Assembly (NCBI RefSeq): GCF_022921075.1
Contig: NZ_CP095050.1
Coordinates: 4,712,001 to 4,776,000, forward strand
From: Hymenobacter sp. 5317J-9
GTDB taxonomy: Bacteria > Bacteroidota > Bacteroidia > Cytophagales > Hymenobacteraceae
Reading direction: 5' to 3'
Length of the DNA: 64,000 nt
In this document: piece by piece, positions 40,851-49,009 of the stretch
Layout: the number at the start of each line of letters is the position of its first letter
How positions within the stretch are numbered: the stretch's first letter is position 1
Made by a program: the position numbers and the translations under genes
The notes under the pieces: model-generated
The model's input: only the letters and a program-made list of their open reading frames with translations
Told to the model about the DNA's origin: nothing
Database searches by the model: none

Positions 40851-42194
40851 CTAAGCGCTGGTGCGGCTGGAAGTTTCGTCGGCTACGGGCCGGCCGATGC
40901 GCGTGGTGAGGAAGTAGACCAGCGCGCCCACGGCCAGGGTGGCGAGGCCATAGAGCGACTCCCAGGGCTTGTCGCGCAGAATGAAGAAAAGCGTCCAGCC
41001 GCTGAGGGCAAGGAAAAGCAACGGGGTAATGGGGTAGCCCCAGGCGCGATATGGGCGCGGCAGGTTGGGCCGGCGCACGCGAAGGACGAACAGGCCGAGC
41101 ACCGTGAGGAAAGTGAACAGGTTCAGCACAAAGCCGGCATACACGAGTACGCCCTGGAAACTGGGCCGCAGAATGAAGGCCAGGGTAATGGCCGTTTGCA
41201 GCAGCAGGGCGCGTACGGGAATGCCCGCGCGGCTTTTGGGGGCCAGGAAACGCAGGGCGGGCAGGTCCTCCCCCATCGTCTGGACGATGCGGGGGCCGGC
41301 AAACACCATCGAGCTAATGGTGGAAACCAGCAACGCGGCGATGACGCCACCCATCAGCCGGCCACCGAGCGGACCAAAAAGCGAGGTGGCGGCAACAAAC
41401 CCGACTTCGACCTGCCCCTTCAAACCGGCAATTGAGGTAGAGCGCAGAAATACGTAGTTCAGCCCTACATATAATAGGAGCACGACGGCGGTGCCGGCCA
41501 GCAGGATGCGCGAGAGGTTGCGCCGGGGGTTTTCGATTTCGCCGGTGACGTACACGGCGGCGTTCCACCCGGAGTAGGCGTAGCTCACATACACGAGGCT
41601 GACGGCGAACGCCGGGCTGAGCAGCGCCTGCCAGCCGGCGGCATCGGCCACAAAGCTGATGGGCTGCCCCTCCCCTACCACCATGCCCGCGCCAATGAAT
41701 ACCACCAGCACGCCCACTTTGAGGGCGGTAATGATAATCTGAAGGCGGCTGCCGACGCGGGTGCTGCTGCCGTGTACCAGCGTGAGCAGCAGCACCACGG
41801 CCACCGAAAGCCAGGTGGGCTGCAAGCCTGGCCACACGCTTTTGGCGTATTGGCCCAGGGCCAGCGCGGCCAGGGCAGTGGGCGCTGCAAAGCCCACCGT
41901 GGCCGAAACCCACCCCGAAAGAAAGCCCAGCGCGGGGTGGTAAATCCGGCTCAGATAATGGTATTCGCCGCCCGAGCGGGGCATGGCGGCCGCCAGCTCG
42001 GCGTAGCTTACGGCCCCGCAGAGGGCAATGAGGCCGCCCACCAGCCACAGCATCAGCAGCGCAAATCCGCTCTGGATGCCCATTACCTGAAAGCCGAGAC
42101 TGGTGAACACGCCCGTGCCCACCATGTTGGCCACCACAATAGCAGCCCCGGTGAGGAAGGTGATTTTATAAGGGGTTCGGGCAAGCTCGGGCAT
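40851..42194 (-). CDS. APC-family amino acid permease
   Basis: Inner-membrane transporter (447 aa, about twelve spans) of the amino acid-polyamine-organocation superfamily. Helix 1 carries the substrate-binding GTGVF (VVANMVGTGVFTSLG), and SYAELAAAMPRSGGEYHYL is the usual loop after helix 2. YSGWNAAVYVTGEIENPRRN marks helix 6. The cationic or neutral amino acid specificity is unknown. Confidence 0.9.
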   Translation of the reverse strand: MPELARTPYKITFLTGAAIVVANMVGTGVFTSLGFQVMGIQSGFALLMLWLVGGLIALCGAVSYAELAAAMPRSGGEYHYLSRIYHPALGFLSGWVSATVGFAAPTALAALALGQYAKSVWPGLQPTWLSVAVVLLLTLVHGSSTRVGSRLQIIITALKVGVLVVFIGAGMVVGEGQPISFVADAAGWQALLSPAFAVSLVYVSYAYSGWNAAVYVTGEIENPRRNLSRILLAGTAVVLLLYVGLNYVFLRSTSIAGLKGQVEVGFVAATSLFGPLGGRLMGGVIAALLVSTISSMVFAGPRIVQTMGEDLPALRFLAPKSRAGIPVRALLLQTAITLAFILRPSFQGVLVYAGFVLNLFTFLTVLGLFVLRVRRPNLPRPYRAWGYPITPLLFLALSGWTLFFILRDKPWESLYGLATLAVGALVYFLTTRIGRPVADETSSRTSA

Positions 42195-42235
42195 GGTGCA
42201 AAGATGCGAACCAATGCGAGAGGCCCAGCTTAGCC

Positions 42236-42320
42236 GTCCTGCTGAACGCAGTGAAGCACCTTATCACGTCCGAACAGGTCGTCCTGACGTGATAAGGTGC
42301 TTCACTGCGTTCGGCAGGAC
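42236..42320. repeat. Palindromic intergenic element, family A copy 3
   Basis: Arms of 35 bases with one mismatch: the left begins GTCCTGCTGAACGCAGTG and the right ends CACTGCGTTCGGCAGGAC. The loop is only 15 bases. It shares the inner CTTATCACG with copy 1, so these two form a subtype. It lies between the permease and DUF2480 genes. Confidence 0.9.
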
Positions 42321-42331
42321 AGGCGGAGCAA

Positions 42332-42859
42332 CTATTCCACTGCGCTGGCAGCCTTCGGCTTTTTGTAGAGCGGCACGGTGCTGCACGGCTCGCCGTACAT
42401 GATGCTGCTCGTGACCGGCAACAGCTTTTGCATGACGGCCACATAGGCAAAAGTGGGCACGGGCTTGTCGCCGCAGCCCTTCACCACCACTTTGGCGTCG
42501 CGGTATTCTTCGAGATTGAGGGCGGCAATGGCTTCTTCGAACAGCGACTGCTCCAGCGCGTCGAGGTTGCCAAACACGTAGCGGTGGGCGTGGCCCTGCA
42601 GCTTGGTGGCGAGCAGCATGTAGGCCCAGGTGGGCACAATGGCATCGGCCGAGCAGACGATGGCGACGTTCTGGCCGTCGTACTGCGTCCAGTCGTGGGT
42701 TTTTACGAACTCGCGGAAGTCCTTTTCGCGCAGCATCAGGCCGTGGAAGAGGTTGTCTTTGATGTCGTACACCACCCGCTCGCCGGGATGGATGAATTCT
42801 TCCAGATTGAGGGTGACCAAGCCGGAATTAGCGACACGGTTGACGAAAAGAGGTTCCAT
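42332..42859 (-). CDS. DUF2480 family protein
   Basis: A 175-residue cytosolic protein that matches the Bacteroidota-specific DUF2480 pattern: INRVANSGLVT-like start (FVNRVANSGLVTLNLEEF), YDIKDNLFHGLMLREKDFRE, VAIVCSADAIVPTWAYML, VVKGCGDKPVP and the C-terminal MYGEPCSTVPLYKK. Function is unknown. Two conserved Cys near the end could bind metal. Its start codon is three bases from a family B palindrome. Confidence 0.88.
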   Translation of the reverse strand: MEPLFVNRVANSGLVTLNLEEFIHPGERVVYDIKDNLFHGLMLREKDFREFVKTHDWTQYDGQNVAIVCSADAIVPTWAYMLLATKLQGHAHRYVFGNLDALEQSLFEEAIAALNLEEYRDAKVVVKGCGDKPVPTFAYVAVMQKLLPVTSSIMYGEPCSTVPLYKKPKAASAVE

Positions 42860-42861
42860 AT

Positions 42862-42953
42862 AGTAGCGCGGAATTTTAGTCCGCGATGAATAGGGTTTTG
42901 AAATGCAAAAGGCCTTCCGGCGCTGACTCGCGGACTAAAAGTCCGCGCTACTT
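42862..42953. repeat. Palindromic element, family B copy 2
   Basis: Arms AGTAGCGCGGAATTTTAGTC and the complement of AGTAGCGCGGACTTTTAGTC lie 40 bases apart. Each arm is itself a hairpin (CGCGGACT/AGTCCGCG). The right arm runs into tsaB and provides its AAG TAG end. Confidence 0.88.
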
Positions 42954-43640
42954 CGCTTTCGGCGTGGTCGTGTATACTTCCTTCAGGTAAAACGGCTCGT
43001 AATAGGCCACATCCTGAAACTCCTGCCGGTGGAAGGCAGCAACGCCCAGCTGCCCTACCGAAATCGCCGAAGGCTCAATCCCCGCCAGGAAACCAGCATT
43101 GGAATGCGCCCTCAGCACCGCCTGAAACTTGGCCGCACCGTGACCAAAGAACAACACGGAACGATGGGCCAATTGTTCGGCCAGCGTGTCGGCGTCGAGG
43201 ATGAGCGGTATGGGCGCGAGGACTTCCCGGCCATCGTGGGTATAAAGAGCGGCGTATACTTCCTGTCGCCGGGCATCCAGCATGGGGCAATACAGGAATT
43301 TTTCGGGCCATGCAGTGCCGGCTGCCACCTGCGCGGCCAGCGCCCGCAGTGTAATCACGGCCACCAGCGGAATATCGAGCGCGAAGCAGAGGCCTTTGGC
43401 GGCAGCCCCGCCAATGCGCAAGCCGGTGTAGGAACCCGGCCCGTCGCTCACGGCCACGGCGCCAAGGTCGGCCAGTTTGTGGCCGGTGTTGGCCAGCAAC
43501 TGCTCGATGAGCACGGTGAGGTGGGTGGAATGCGACTTATCCAGCCGCAATTCTGACTGACCGAGGAGGGAGCCGTCTTCGAGTTGGTGCAGGGCCACCG
43601 AGCAGACGGGGGAGGAGGTTTCGAGAGAGAGGAGGAGCAT
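42948..43640 (-). CDS. tsaB: tRNA threonylcarbamoyladenosine biosynthesis protein TsaB
   Basis: Scaffold subunit (230 aa) that, with TsaD and TsaE, makes t6A37 in ANN-decoding tRNAs. It has the ASKHA fold start LLLSLETSSPVCSVAL, the conserved DGPGSYTGLRIG and AAKGLCFAL. Length is normal. It starts eight bases after the stop of an unknown low-GC gene on the same strand. Confidence 0.94.
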   Translation of the reverse strand: MLLLSLETSSPVCSVALHQLEDGSLLGQSELRLDKSHSTHLTVLIEQLLANTGHKLADLGAVAVSDGPGSYTGLRIGGAAAKGLCFALDIPLVAVITLRALAAQVAAGTAWPEKFLYCPMLDARRQEVYAALYTHDGREVLAPIPLILDADTLAEQLAHRSVLFFGHGAAKFQAVLRAHSNAGFLAGIEPSAISVGQLGVAAFHRQEFQDVAYYEPFYLKEVYTTTPKAK

Positions 43641-43647
43641 TATTAAG

Positions 43648-44268
43648 CTAGCTGGCTACGTAGTTAGGATTACGGCTGATGTAATCCTCTATCACATCCT
43701 CCAATAAATAGTCTTCTTCATCCTCAGAGAAATGGTCAATGTATTCCGTCAGTTCCTCCGCGGAAAATACAGGGCTAATTAACACCTCCTGGATATGGTC
43801 AGCCAAAAGCTGCTGCAAAATGGCTTTGTAAGTGCCCGTGAAAATGATGTCAGCTTTTTCCGGTCCCTCATCACAATCCCAAAACTCATATCGCGTGACA
43901 CTTCTGGCTTCCAGTGAAGTGTAGAACCATTCATCGGCATGCTGGTTGTCGCCCCAAGAAGTACTGTGTGCTCGAAATCGCCACAAAAAGCCATTCTTAA
44001 AATCGTCAATCTCAACTAGCTTTTCTGAGAAGCTGGGTATTCCCCAAGCTTCCCGGTTGGTGTTAAAGTTTTCTGCATCCTGATTTCGAATAAAAGCCGC
44101 TCTACTTCTCGAAGCCTCAGTTGCTAAAGCATCCAGCCGTCGCGCAATTTCTGATTGCAACTTGCTGGAGTTGCTCACACTTTCTAACTCTGTTGGTGAA
44201 TCAACAACAGACACTAGAATACTTGGCTGCTTGACGAGCTCTTCAATTGACATTTTTCCTTCGCTCAT
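43648..44268 (-). CDS. Acidic hypothetical protein, low GC
   Basis: A 206-residue soluble protein of unknown family, rich in Glu, Asp and Ser. The C-terminal half contains FSAEELTEYIDHFSEDEEDY; there is no signal peptide or membrane span. A GTG at 44292 would extend it, but that region is the terminator of the S41 peptidase gene, so ATG 44268 is used. Composition is markedly AT-richer than tsaB. An immunity-type or phage-derived origin is possible but not shown. Confidence 0.7.
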   Translation of the reverse strand: MSEGKMSIEELVKQPSILVSVVDSPTELESVSNSSKLQSEIARRLDALATEASRSRAAFIRNQDAENFNTNREAWGIPSFSEKLVEIDDFKNGFLWRFRAHSTSWGDNQHADEWFYTSLEARSVTRYEFWDCDEGPEKADIIFTGTYKAILQQLLADHIQEVLISPVFSAEELTEYIDHFSEDEEDYLLEDVIEDYISRNPNYVAS

Positions 44269-44278
44269 GATACTCAAT

Positions 44279-44311
44279 AAAAAAGCAGGCACCTCCCAGC
44301 GCCTGCTTTTC
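44279..44311 (-). terminator. Terminator of the S41 peptidase gene
   Basis: On the minus strand AAAAGCAGGCG pairs with GCCTGCTTTT across GCTGGGAGGT-type loop, followed by further T. It separates the peptidase from the low-GC gene. Confidence 0.85.
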
Positions 44312-44332
44312 CAATTCTAACGCAACTCAAAA

Positions 44333-46027
44333 TTACTTCGTCCCGGCCGACTTGCGGGCGCTGGCGGCCTGGCCCGTGGGCTTGAGCAGGGCGGCGTAGC
44401 GGTTCGGGTCGTTCAGGACGGCGACAGCGGCGATGATGTTGGGGTCGTCGTCGAAGCCGGCTTCTGTACGGCCCTTCTCGAAGTAATAGCGCGACACGAT
44501 TTCCTGCTCCAACAGCTCCTTGATTTCGGGCTTGAAACGCTGCAGGTCGTTGGCCTTGTTCACGGTGATTTTTTTGCGGACGGCTTCAAGCTCCAGCTTC
44601 ACGTCGTCGTAATGCTTTTCCTCTTTCACCTTTTTGCTGAGGTCGGTGAGGGCCTTTTCGGCGTCGGTGCTGTAGCTGATGTTCTTGCCTTGCAGGAAAG
44701 CCACGAATTTCTGGTACTCCGCATCGGTGAGCTTGAAGGCGCGGGCGGCCGGAATGCTGGCGTGCTCGGCGCGGTAGCGGGTGGCGTAGTCGAAAAGGTA
44801 GCTTTTCTGGAGCAGGATGCGGGTGATGTCGGCGATTTCGCGGTCCTGCACCTCAATGTCGGGGGCCACACCGCCGCCGTCGTACACGGTGCGGCCGGCG
44901 GTGGTTTTGAAGGCCGTGCGCAGTGAATCGGGGAATTTGCCCAGCGTGCCATCGTCGGCACGGTGCGCATAGTCGATTTCCTGAATGCAGCGGCCACTCG
45001 GGATGTAGTATTTGGCGGTCGTCACCTTCAGCTGCGAGTTGTAGCTCAGCGGCCGGGTGGCCTGCACCAAGCCCTTGCCGAAGGTGCGCTCGCCCACCAG
45101 CACGGCGCGGTCGTAGTCCTGCAACACCCCCGACACGATTTCTGAGGCCGACGCCGAGCGATTGCTCGTGATGATGGCAATCGGAATCTGGGTATCGAGC
45201 GGCTGGTCGAGGGCTTTGTAGGTTTTGTTCCACTCCGTCACCTTGCCCTTGGTGCTCACCACGTCGAGGCCTTTGTCGATGAAGAGGTTGGAGATATTCA
45301 CCGCCTCGTTCAGCAGGCCGCCGGGGTTGTCGCGGATGTCGAACACAATTTTCTTCGCGCCCTGCTCCTTAAGCTTGGTCACGGCGTTGCGCACTTCTTT
45401 GCCAGCATCCACCGTGAAACCGCCCAGCTGGAAGTAGCCCACATCGCCGGAAATCATGCCGGTGTAGGGCACGTTGTCGACCTGAATTTTATCGCGGGTG
45501 ATGTCGATTTCGATGGGCTTGTCTTGGCCGTAGCGCGTTACCATCAGCTTCACCATCGAATTGGCCTGGCCCTTGAGGAGCTTGCTGATGTCGGCGTTCG
45601 ACTTTTTATCCACCACCACGCCGTTGATGTCGAGGATTTCATCGCCGGGGAGCAGGCCGGCTTTCTGGGCCGGGTAGCCTTCGTAGGCGCTTTGCACCAC
45701 GGTTTTGCCGTTGCGCTTCACCACCGAGGCCCCGATGCCGCCGTACTGCCCGGTGGTCATGGTCCGAAAATCCTCGATGTCGTCTTCCGGAATGTAGTTG
45801 GTGTAGGGGTCGAGCGAGCGCAGCATGGCGTCGATGCCGGTTTTCACCAGCTTGGCGGGCGTAATCTCGTCGACGTAATAAGTGTTGACTTCCTTAAAGA
45901 GCGTAGCGAAAATGTCCAGATTCTTGGCAATCTCGAAGTACCGCTCGTTATCGGAGCCGGCTCGGAAGGAAGCCAGCCCCAGGGTGCTCAAGGCCAGGGC
46001 AGCGAGTAGCTTTTTGCGGATAGTCAT
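44333..46027 (-). CDS. C-terminal processing peptidase, S41 family
   Basis: Exported serine protease (564 aa) that trims or degrades envelope proteins from the C-terminus. An N-terminal signal (KKLLAALALSTLGLASFRAG) is followed by a helical region, a PDZ domain (GGIGASVVKRNGKTVVQSAY...GLLPGDEILDINGV), and the catalytic core with Ser in TSNRSASASEI and Lys in GERTFGKGLVQ. A C-terminal helical extension of about 150 residues follows, as in Prc/CtpA relatives. Confidence 0.93.
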   Translation of the reverse strand: MTIRKKLLAALALSTLGLASFRAGSDNERYFEIAKNLDIFATLFKEVNTYYVDEITPAKLVKTGIDAMLRSLDPYTNYIPEDDIEDFRTMTTGQYGGIGASVVKRNGKTVVQSAYEGYPAQKAGLLPGDEILDINGVVVDKKSNADISKLLKGQANSMVKLMVTRYGQDKPIEIDITRDKIQVDNVPYTGMISGDVGYFQLGGFTVDAGKEVRNAVTKLKEQGAKKIVFDIRDNPGGLLNEAVNISNLFIDKGLDVVSTKGKVTEWNKTYKALDQPLDTQIPIAIITSNRSASASEIVSGVLQDYDRAVLVGERTFGKGLVQATRPLSYNSQLKVTTAKYYIPSGRCIQEIDYAHRADDGTLGKFPDSLRTAFKTTAGRTVYDGGGVAPDIEVQDREIADITRILLQKSYLFDYATRYRAEHASIPAARAFKLTDAEYQKFVAFLQGKNISYSTDAEKALTDLSKKVKEEKHYDDVKLELEAVRKKITVNKANDLQRFKPEIKELLEQEIVSRYYFEKGRTEAGFDDDPNIIAAVAVLNDPNRYAALLKPTGQAASARKSAGTK

Positions 46028-46053
46028 ACGGAACAGGTAGCGGCTAAGCGAAT

Positions 46054-46545
46054 CTACGGAGCCGGCGGCGGGGCGGATGCCTCAACCGTCGTGCCCACCA
46101 AACGAAGAATACCGGAAATTAATTTTTTTTCCACCAGGACCAGTGGACTTTTTTCCTTCCCCGTGAAGATAATACCTAGCAGAGCGACTTGGTGCCCGCC
46201 TGGTTGCTCCGTAAGCCGATATTTATTGAGCCGATACGCCTCCCGAATGAGCCGCTTGAGGCGGTTGCGGTCGACGGCCCGTTTGAAGGTGCGCTTGCTC
46301 ACGCTGATGAGCACCTGCGGCGGAGCCGTGGTGGCTACCTCGGTTTTGGTGTAGACGAAGCGCAGGGGATAAACGCCAAAAGAGGAACTCTGCTTCCCAA
46401 AAAGCTCTTCGATGAGCTTCTTGCGGCACAGGTGTTCCTCTTTCGGAAAGGTATGGCGGCGCGGGGGCGGCGCGGTACCGGTAGCCTCATCCCCCGGCCC
46501 CTTCTCCGGAAGAGAAGGGGTGCCAGGTGATTGTGGGTCTTGCAT
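46054..46545 (-). CDS. rnpA: Ribonuclease P protein component with REP-derived N-terminus
   Basis: Protein subunit of RNase P (163 aa), which matures tRNA 5' ends. The signature KRAVDRNRLKRLIREAYR is intact and FPKEEHLCRKKLIEELFG is the usual start of the domain. Residues 1-28 (MQDPQSPGTPSLPEKGPGDE and on) precede it and are encoded partly by a family C palindrome read in frame. No alternative start lies between them, so the extension is probably translated. rpmH lies just upstream, the conserved order. Confidence 0.9.
   Translation of the reverse strand: MQDPQSPGTPSLPEKGPGDEATGTAPPPRRHTFPKEEHLCRKKLIEELFGKQSSSFGVYPLRFVYTKTEVATTAPPQVLISVSKRTFKRAVDRNRLKRLIREAYRLNKYRLTEQPGGHQVALLGIIFTGKEKSPLVLVEKKLISGILRLVGTTVEASAPPPAP
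46485..46527. repeat. Palindromic element, family C copy 2, inside rnpA
   Basis: CTCATCCCCCGGCCCCTTCT continues into the hairpin CCCCTTCTC-CGGAA-GAGAAGGGG. It matches the element at 40785 in head and hairpin design and encodes SPGTPSLPEKGPGDE in the rnpA frame. Confidence 0.8.
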
Positions 46546-46549
46546 TTTC

Positions 46550-46590
46550 AGCGGTTAGCTAACAGCTATTAGCTAGTGGCTAACAGCTTA
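46550..46590. repeat. Short reiterated TTAGC/GCTAA tract
   Basis: The rpmH-rnpA gap holds alternating GGTTAGCTAACAGCTATTAG-like words on both strands. Comparable words (TTAGCAGTTAGCAGTGAACAG) occur upstream of aspS near 11043. It may be a further small palindromic repeat. Confidence 0.45.
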
Positions 46591-46594
46591 ATTC

Positions 46595-46753
46595 CTAGCG
46601 CTTGTGCTTGCCTTCGTCGGATACGGTGAGGCGCTTGCGGCCTTTGGCGCGACGACGGGCCAGTACGTTACGGCCGTTGGCAGTTTCCATGCGGCTGCGG
46701 AAGCCGTGCTTGTTGACGCGCTTGCGCTTCGAAGGTTGGAAGGTACGTTTCAT
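46595..46753 (-). CDS. rpmH: 50S ribosomal protein L34
   Basis: A 52-residue ribosomal protein. Its sequence starts MKRTFQPSKRKRVNKHGFR and continues RSRMETANGRNVLARRRAKGRK, which is diagnostic. It is followed by rnpA, the ancient rpmH-rnpA pair. The gene is too short for most ORF lists but is unmistakable. Confidence 0.97.
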   Translation of the reverse strand: MKRTFQPSKRKRVNKHGFRSRMETANGRNVLARRRAKGRKRLTVSDEGKHKR

Positions 46754-46793
46754 ATCAAGGAATCTTAAAAAGACGAGTTTCGAGTTGGGCCGG

Positions 46794-46824
46794 CAAAGGT
46801 ACGGGCTTCAACTGGAAAAGACAA
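46794..46824 (-). promoter_or_regulatory. rpmH promoter
   Basis: TTG (46822-46824), 20 bases, then TACCTTTG (46794-46801) on the minus strand; leader about 35 bases. The same -7 word as the rrn promoters. Confidence 0.7.
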
Positions 46825-46895
46825 GGGCCTCAGCTACTTTTACGAAGGGCACGTTGGCGAGCCGTAGCTTTAGGCCGTTCTAACCCGTTTTGGCG

Positions 46896-48629
46896 ATGAT
46901 TCACTACCGCGTTTCCTACGAGAACCCGCTCACCTTTTACCTCCAGATTGAACTCACGCTGGAAGTAGCGGCCGATGCCGCCGCGCCCCTGGAGCTGCAG
47001 CTGCCGGCTTGGCGTCCGGGCCGCTACGAACTGCAGAACTTCGCCCAGAAAATTCAGAGAGTGGAGGTTTTCGACGCTGGCTCCAGCCAGCCCCTCCCCT
47101 ACCGCAAGCTCACCAAAGACCGGTGGGAAGTGGCGAACGCCGCCGGCCGCACGGTGCAGGTGCGCTACAATTTCTACGCCCACCAGATGGACGCCGGCGG
47201 CTCCTGGCTCGATGAGTCGCAACTCTACCTCAACCCCGTGCAGGCACTGATGTACGCCGAGGGCCGGCAGCAGGAGGCGTGCGACCTGACCCTGATGCTG
47301 CCCGATGACTGGGAAATAGCCTGCGGCCTGCTTCAAACCGCTCCCAATGTGCTTTCGGCGCAGAATTTTGACCAGCTCGCCGATTCGCCGCTGATTGCCA
47401 GCCCTACGCTGGCGCACCACGAGTACGAAGCCGGCGGGCTGCTCTTTCATGTGTGGGTACAGGGCGAGGCCGATGTGAACTGGCCGCAGCTGCTACACGA
47501 TTTCAAAGCATTTTCGGAGGTGCAGTTGGAGTTGTTTGGGGGTTTTCCGGTGCCCGACTACCACTTTCTGAACCAGTTTCTACCTTACAAGCACTACCAC
47601 GGCGTGGAGCACAACAACTCCACGGTGATTACGCTGGGACCGGCCGAGCTGATTATGAGCGAGGGCTTGTACAAGGAGTTGCTGGGCGTGAGCTGCCACG
47701 AACTGTTCCACACCTGGAACATCAAGAGCATTCGGCCCGCTGAGATGCAGCCCTACGACTATAGCCGCGAGAATTACTTCCGCACCTGCTTCATCGCCGA
47801 GGGCATCACTACGTATTACGGCGAGTACCTGCTGGCCCGCAGCCACGTGCGCACACCGGCGCAGTATTTTGAGGAGCTGAACACCGTGCTGCGCAAACAC
47901 TACGACGATGCCGGCGGCGACAATCTCTCCCTGGCCGACGCCAGCATGGACCTGTGGCTGGACGGTTACAAAAACGGCGTGCCCGACCGCAAGGTATCGG
48001 TGTACCACAAGGGCGCGCTGGCCGCGCTGATTCTGGATTTGACCCTGCGCCAGCTGTCGGGCCACGCCCGCAGCCTCGATGATGTGATGCGGCGCCTGTA
48101 CGAGGAGTTCGGCAAAACCGGCATCGGCTACACCGAGGACGACTACGTGCGCGTTGTAAACGAAGTGGCCGGGCGCGACATGCATGCGTATTTCGACAAA
48201 TTCATCTACGGCACGGCGCCGCTGCAGGAAACGCTCGACCGGGTGCTGCACACCGTGGGCTGCCAACTGCTGGTGGGCGAAAACGCCTCGGCCTCGGAAG
48301 GGCTGTTCGGGTTTCGGACGGTGGTGAAGAACGAGCGCACCGAAGTCACGGCCATCTGGCCCGGCTCGCCGGCCGCCGCGGCCCTGACCGTCGACGACGA
48401 GATAGTGGCCATCAACGGCCGGCGCGTCGACATGAACCTGCAGTCGCTGCTCAGCAGCGGCGCGGCAGACTTTGAGGTGAGCGTGTTTCGCCAAAACCGT
48501 TTGCTGACCGTGCGGCTGGCCGCCACGCCCGGCGTCAGCTTCGGCCAGCGCTACGCCATCGACAAGCTCGACACGACCGACGCCGCCCAGCAGCGGGGGT
48601 ATCAGCAGTGGCTGGGCTGGGAGTTTTAG
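46896..48629 (+). CDS. M61-family aminopeptidase with PDZ domain
   Basis: Metallopeptidase of the M61 (glycyl aminopeptidase) family, 577 aa. The zinc motif is HELFH (in SCHELFHTWNIKSIRP near residues 267-271) with the downstream Glu in FIAEGITTYYG. An N-terminal beta domain covers about 1-180, and a PDZ domain at about 470-550 ends the protein. No clear signal peptide. ATG 46896 is preferred to a TTG two codons earlier. A -7-like TAGCTTTA is at 46865. Confidence 0.9.
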   Translation: MIHYRVSYENPLTFYLQIELTLEVAADAAAPLELQLPAWRPGRYELQNFAQKIQRVEVFDAGSSQPLPYRKLTKDRWEVANAAGRTVQVRYNFYAHQMDAGGSWLDESQLYLNPVQALMYAEGRQQEACDLTLMLPDDWEIACGLLQTAPNVLSAQNFDQLADSPLIASPTLAHHEYEAGGLLFHVWVQGEADVNWPQLLHDFKAFSEVQLELFGGFPVPDYHFLNQFLPYKHYHGVEHNNSTVITLGPAELIMSEGLYKELLGVSCHELFHTWNIKSIRPAEMQPYDYSRENYFRTCFIAEGITTYYGEYLLARSHVRTPAQYFEELNTVLRKHYDDAGGDNLSLADASMDLWLDGYKNGVPDRKVSVYHKGALAALILDLTLRQLSGHARSLDDVMRRLYEEFGKTGIGYTEDDYVRVVNEVAGRDMHAYFDKFIYGTAPLQETLDRVLHTVGCQLLVGENASASEGLFGFRTVVKNERTEVTAIWPGSPAAAALTVDDEIVAINGRRVDMNLQSLLSSGAADFEVSVFRQNRLLTVRLAATPGVSFGQRYAIDKLDTTDAAQQRGYQQWLGWEF

Positions 48630-48642
48630 GTTATTGGTAAAT

Positions 48643-48681
48643 AAAAAGGCCCCGCCGGACGAGTCCGACGGGGCCTTTTTT
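48643..48681. terminator. Bidirectional terminator
   Basis: AAAAAGGCCCCG-CGGAC and GTCCG-CGGGGCCTTTTT form a long stem with one mismatch. It serves the M61 gene and the convergent small gene. Confidence 0.93.
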
Positions 48682-48697
48682 ATAGATGTAGCAGCTG

Positions 48698-48940
48698 CTA
48701 ATTGCCCTGTTTGCCGGGGCCTTTGCCGCCGCCAACCGACATGGGGCGGTTGCCCTGCGGGTTGCTGCGGATGTTGTCGACGCCATGGCCGGCGCTGTTG
48801 CCGTCGGTGGTGTTGCCGTGCGCGGAAACGTCCATCGTGTTCGGGCTCTGCACTTGGGTGCTTTTCTTTTTGGTATTGGCGGCCGGGTTCACAGACGTTT
48901 TCTCATTCTGCAAGTCGGTGTCTTTCTTGGCGTGTCCCAT
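48698..48940 (-). CDS. Small hydrophilic protein, unknown
   Basis: An 80-residue frame from ATG 48940, rich in Lys, Asn, Ser and Gly (TKKKSTQVQSPNTMDVSAHG; Gly-Lys-rich tail GGGKGPGKQGN). It is probably unstructured. A TTG extension to 48991 is not favoured. The call rests on its own terminator and lack of a better frame; no family recognised. Confidence 0.5.
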   Translation of the reverse strand: MGHAKKDTDLQNEKTSVNPAANTKKKSTQVQSPNTMDVSAHGNTTDGNSAGHGVDNIRSNPQGNRPMSVGGGKGPGKQGN

Positions 48941-49009
48941 GGCGGAAGGTGGTTGAGTGGAAGATGAGTAGTTGTACCCCTCCGCCGCCAAAAAGTTGCC
49001 TCCGATAAC

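Noticed and set aside
44269..44292. GTG start at 44292 for the low-GC unknown
   Set aside because: The extra residues would be encoded by the terminator of the S41 peptidase gene.
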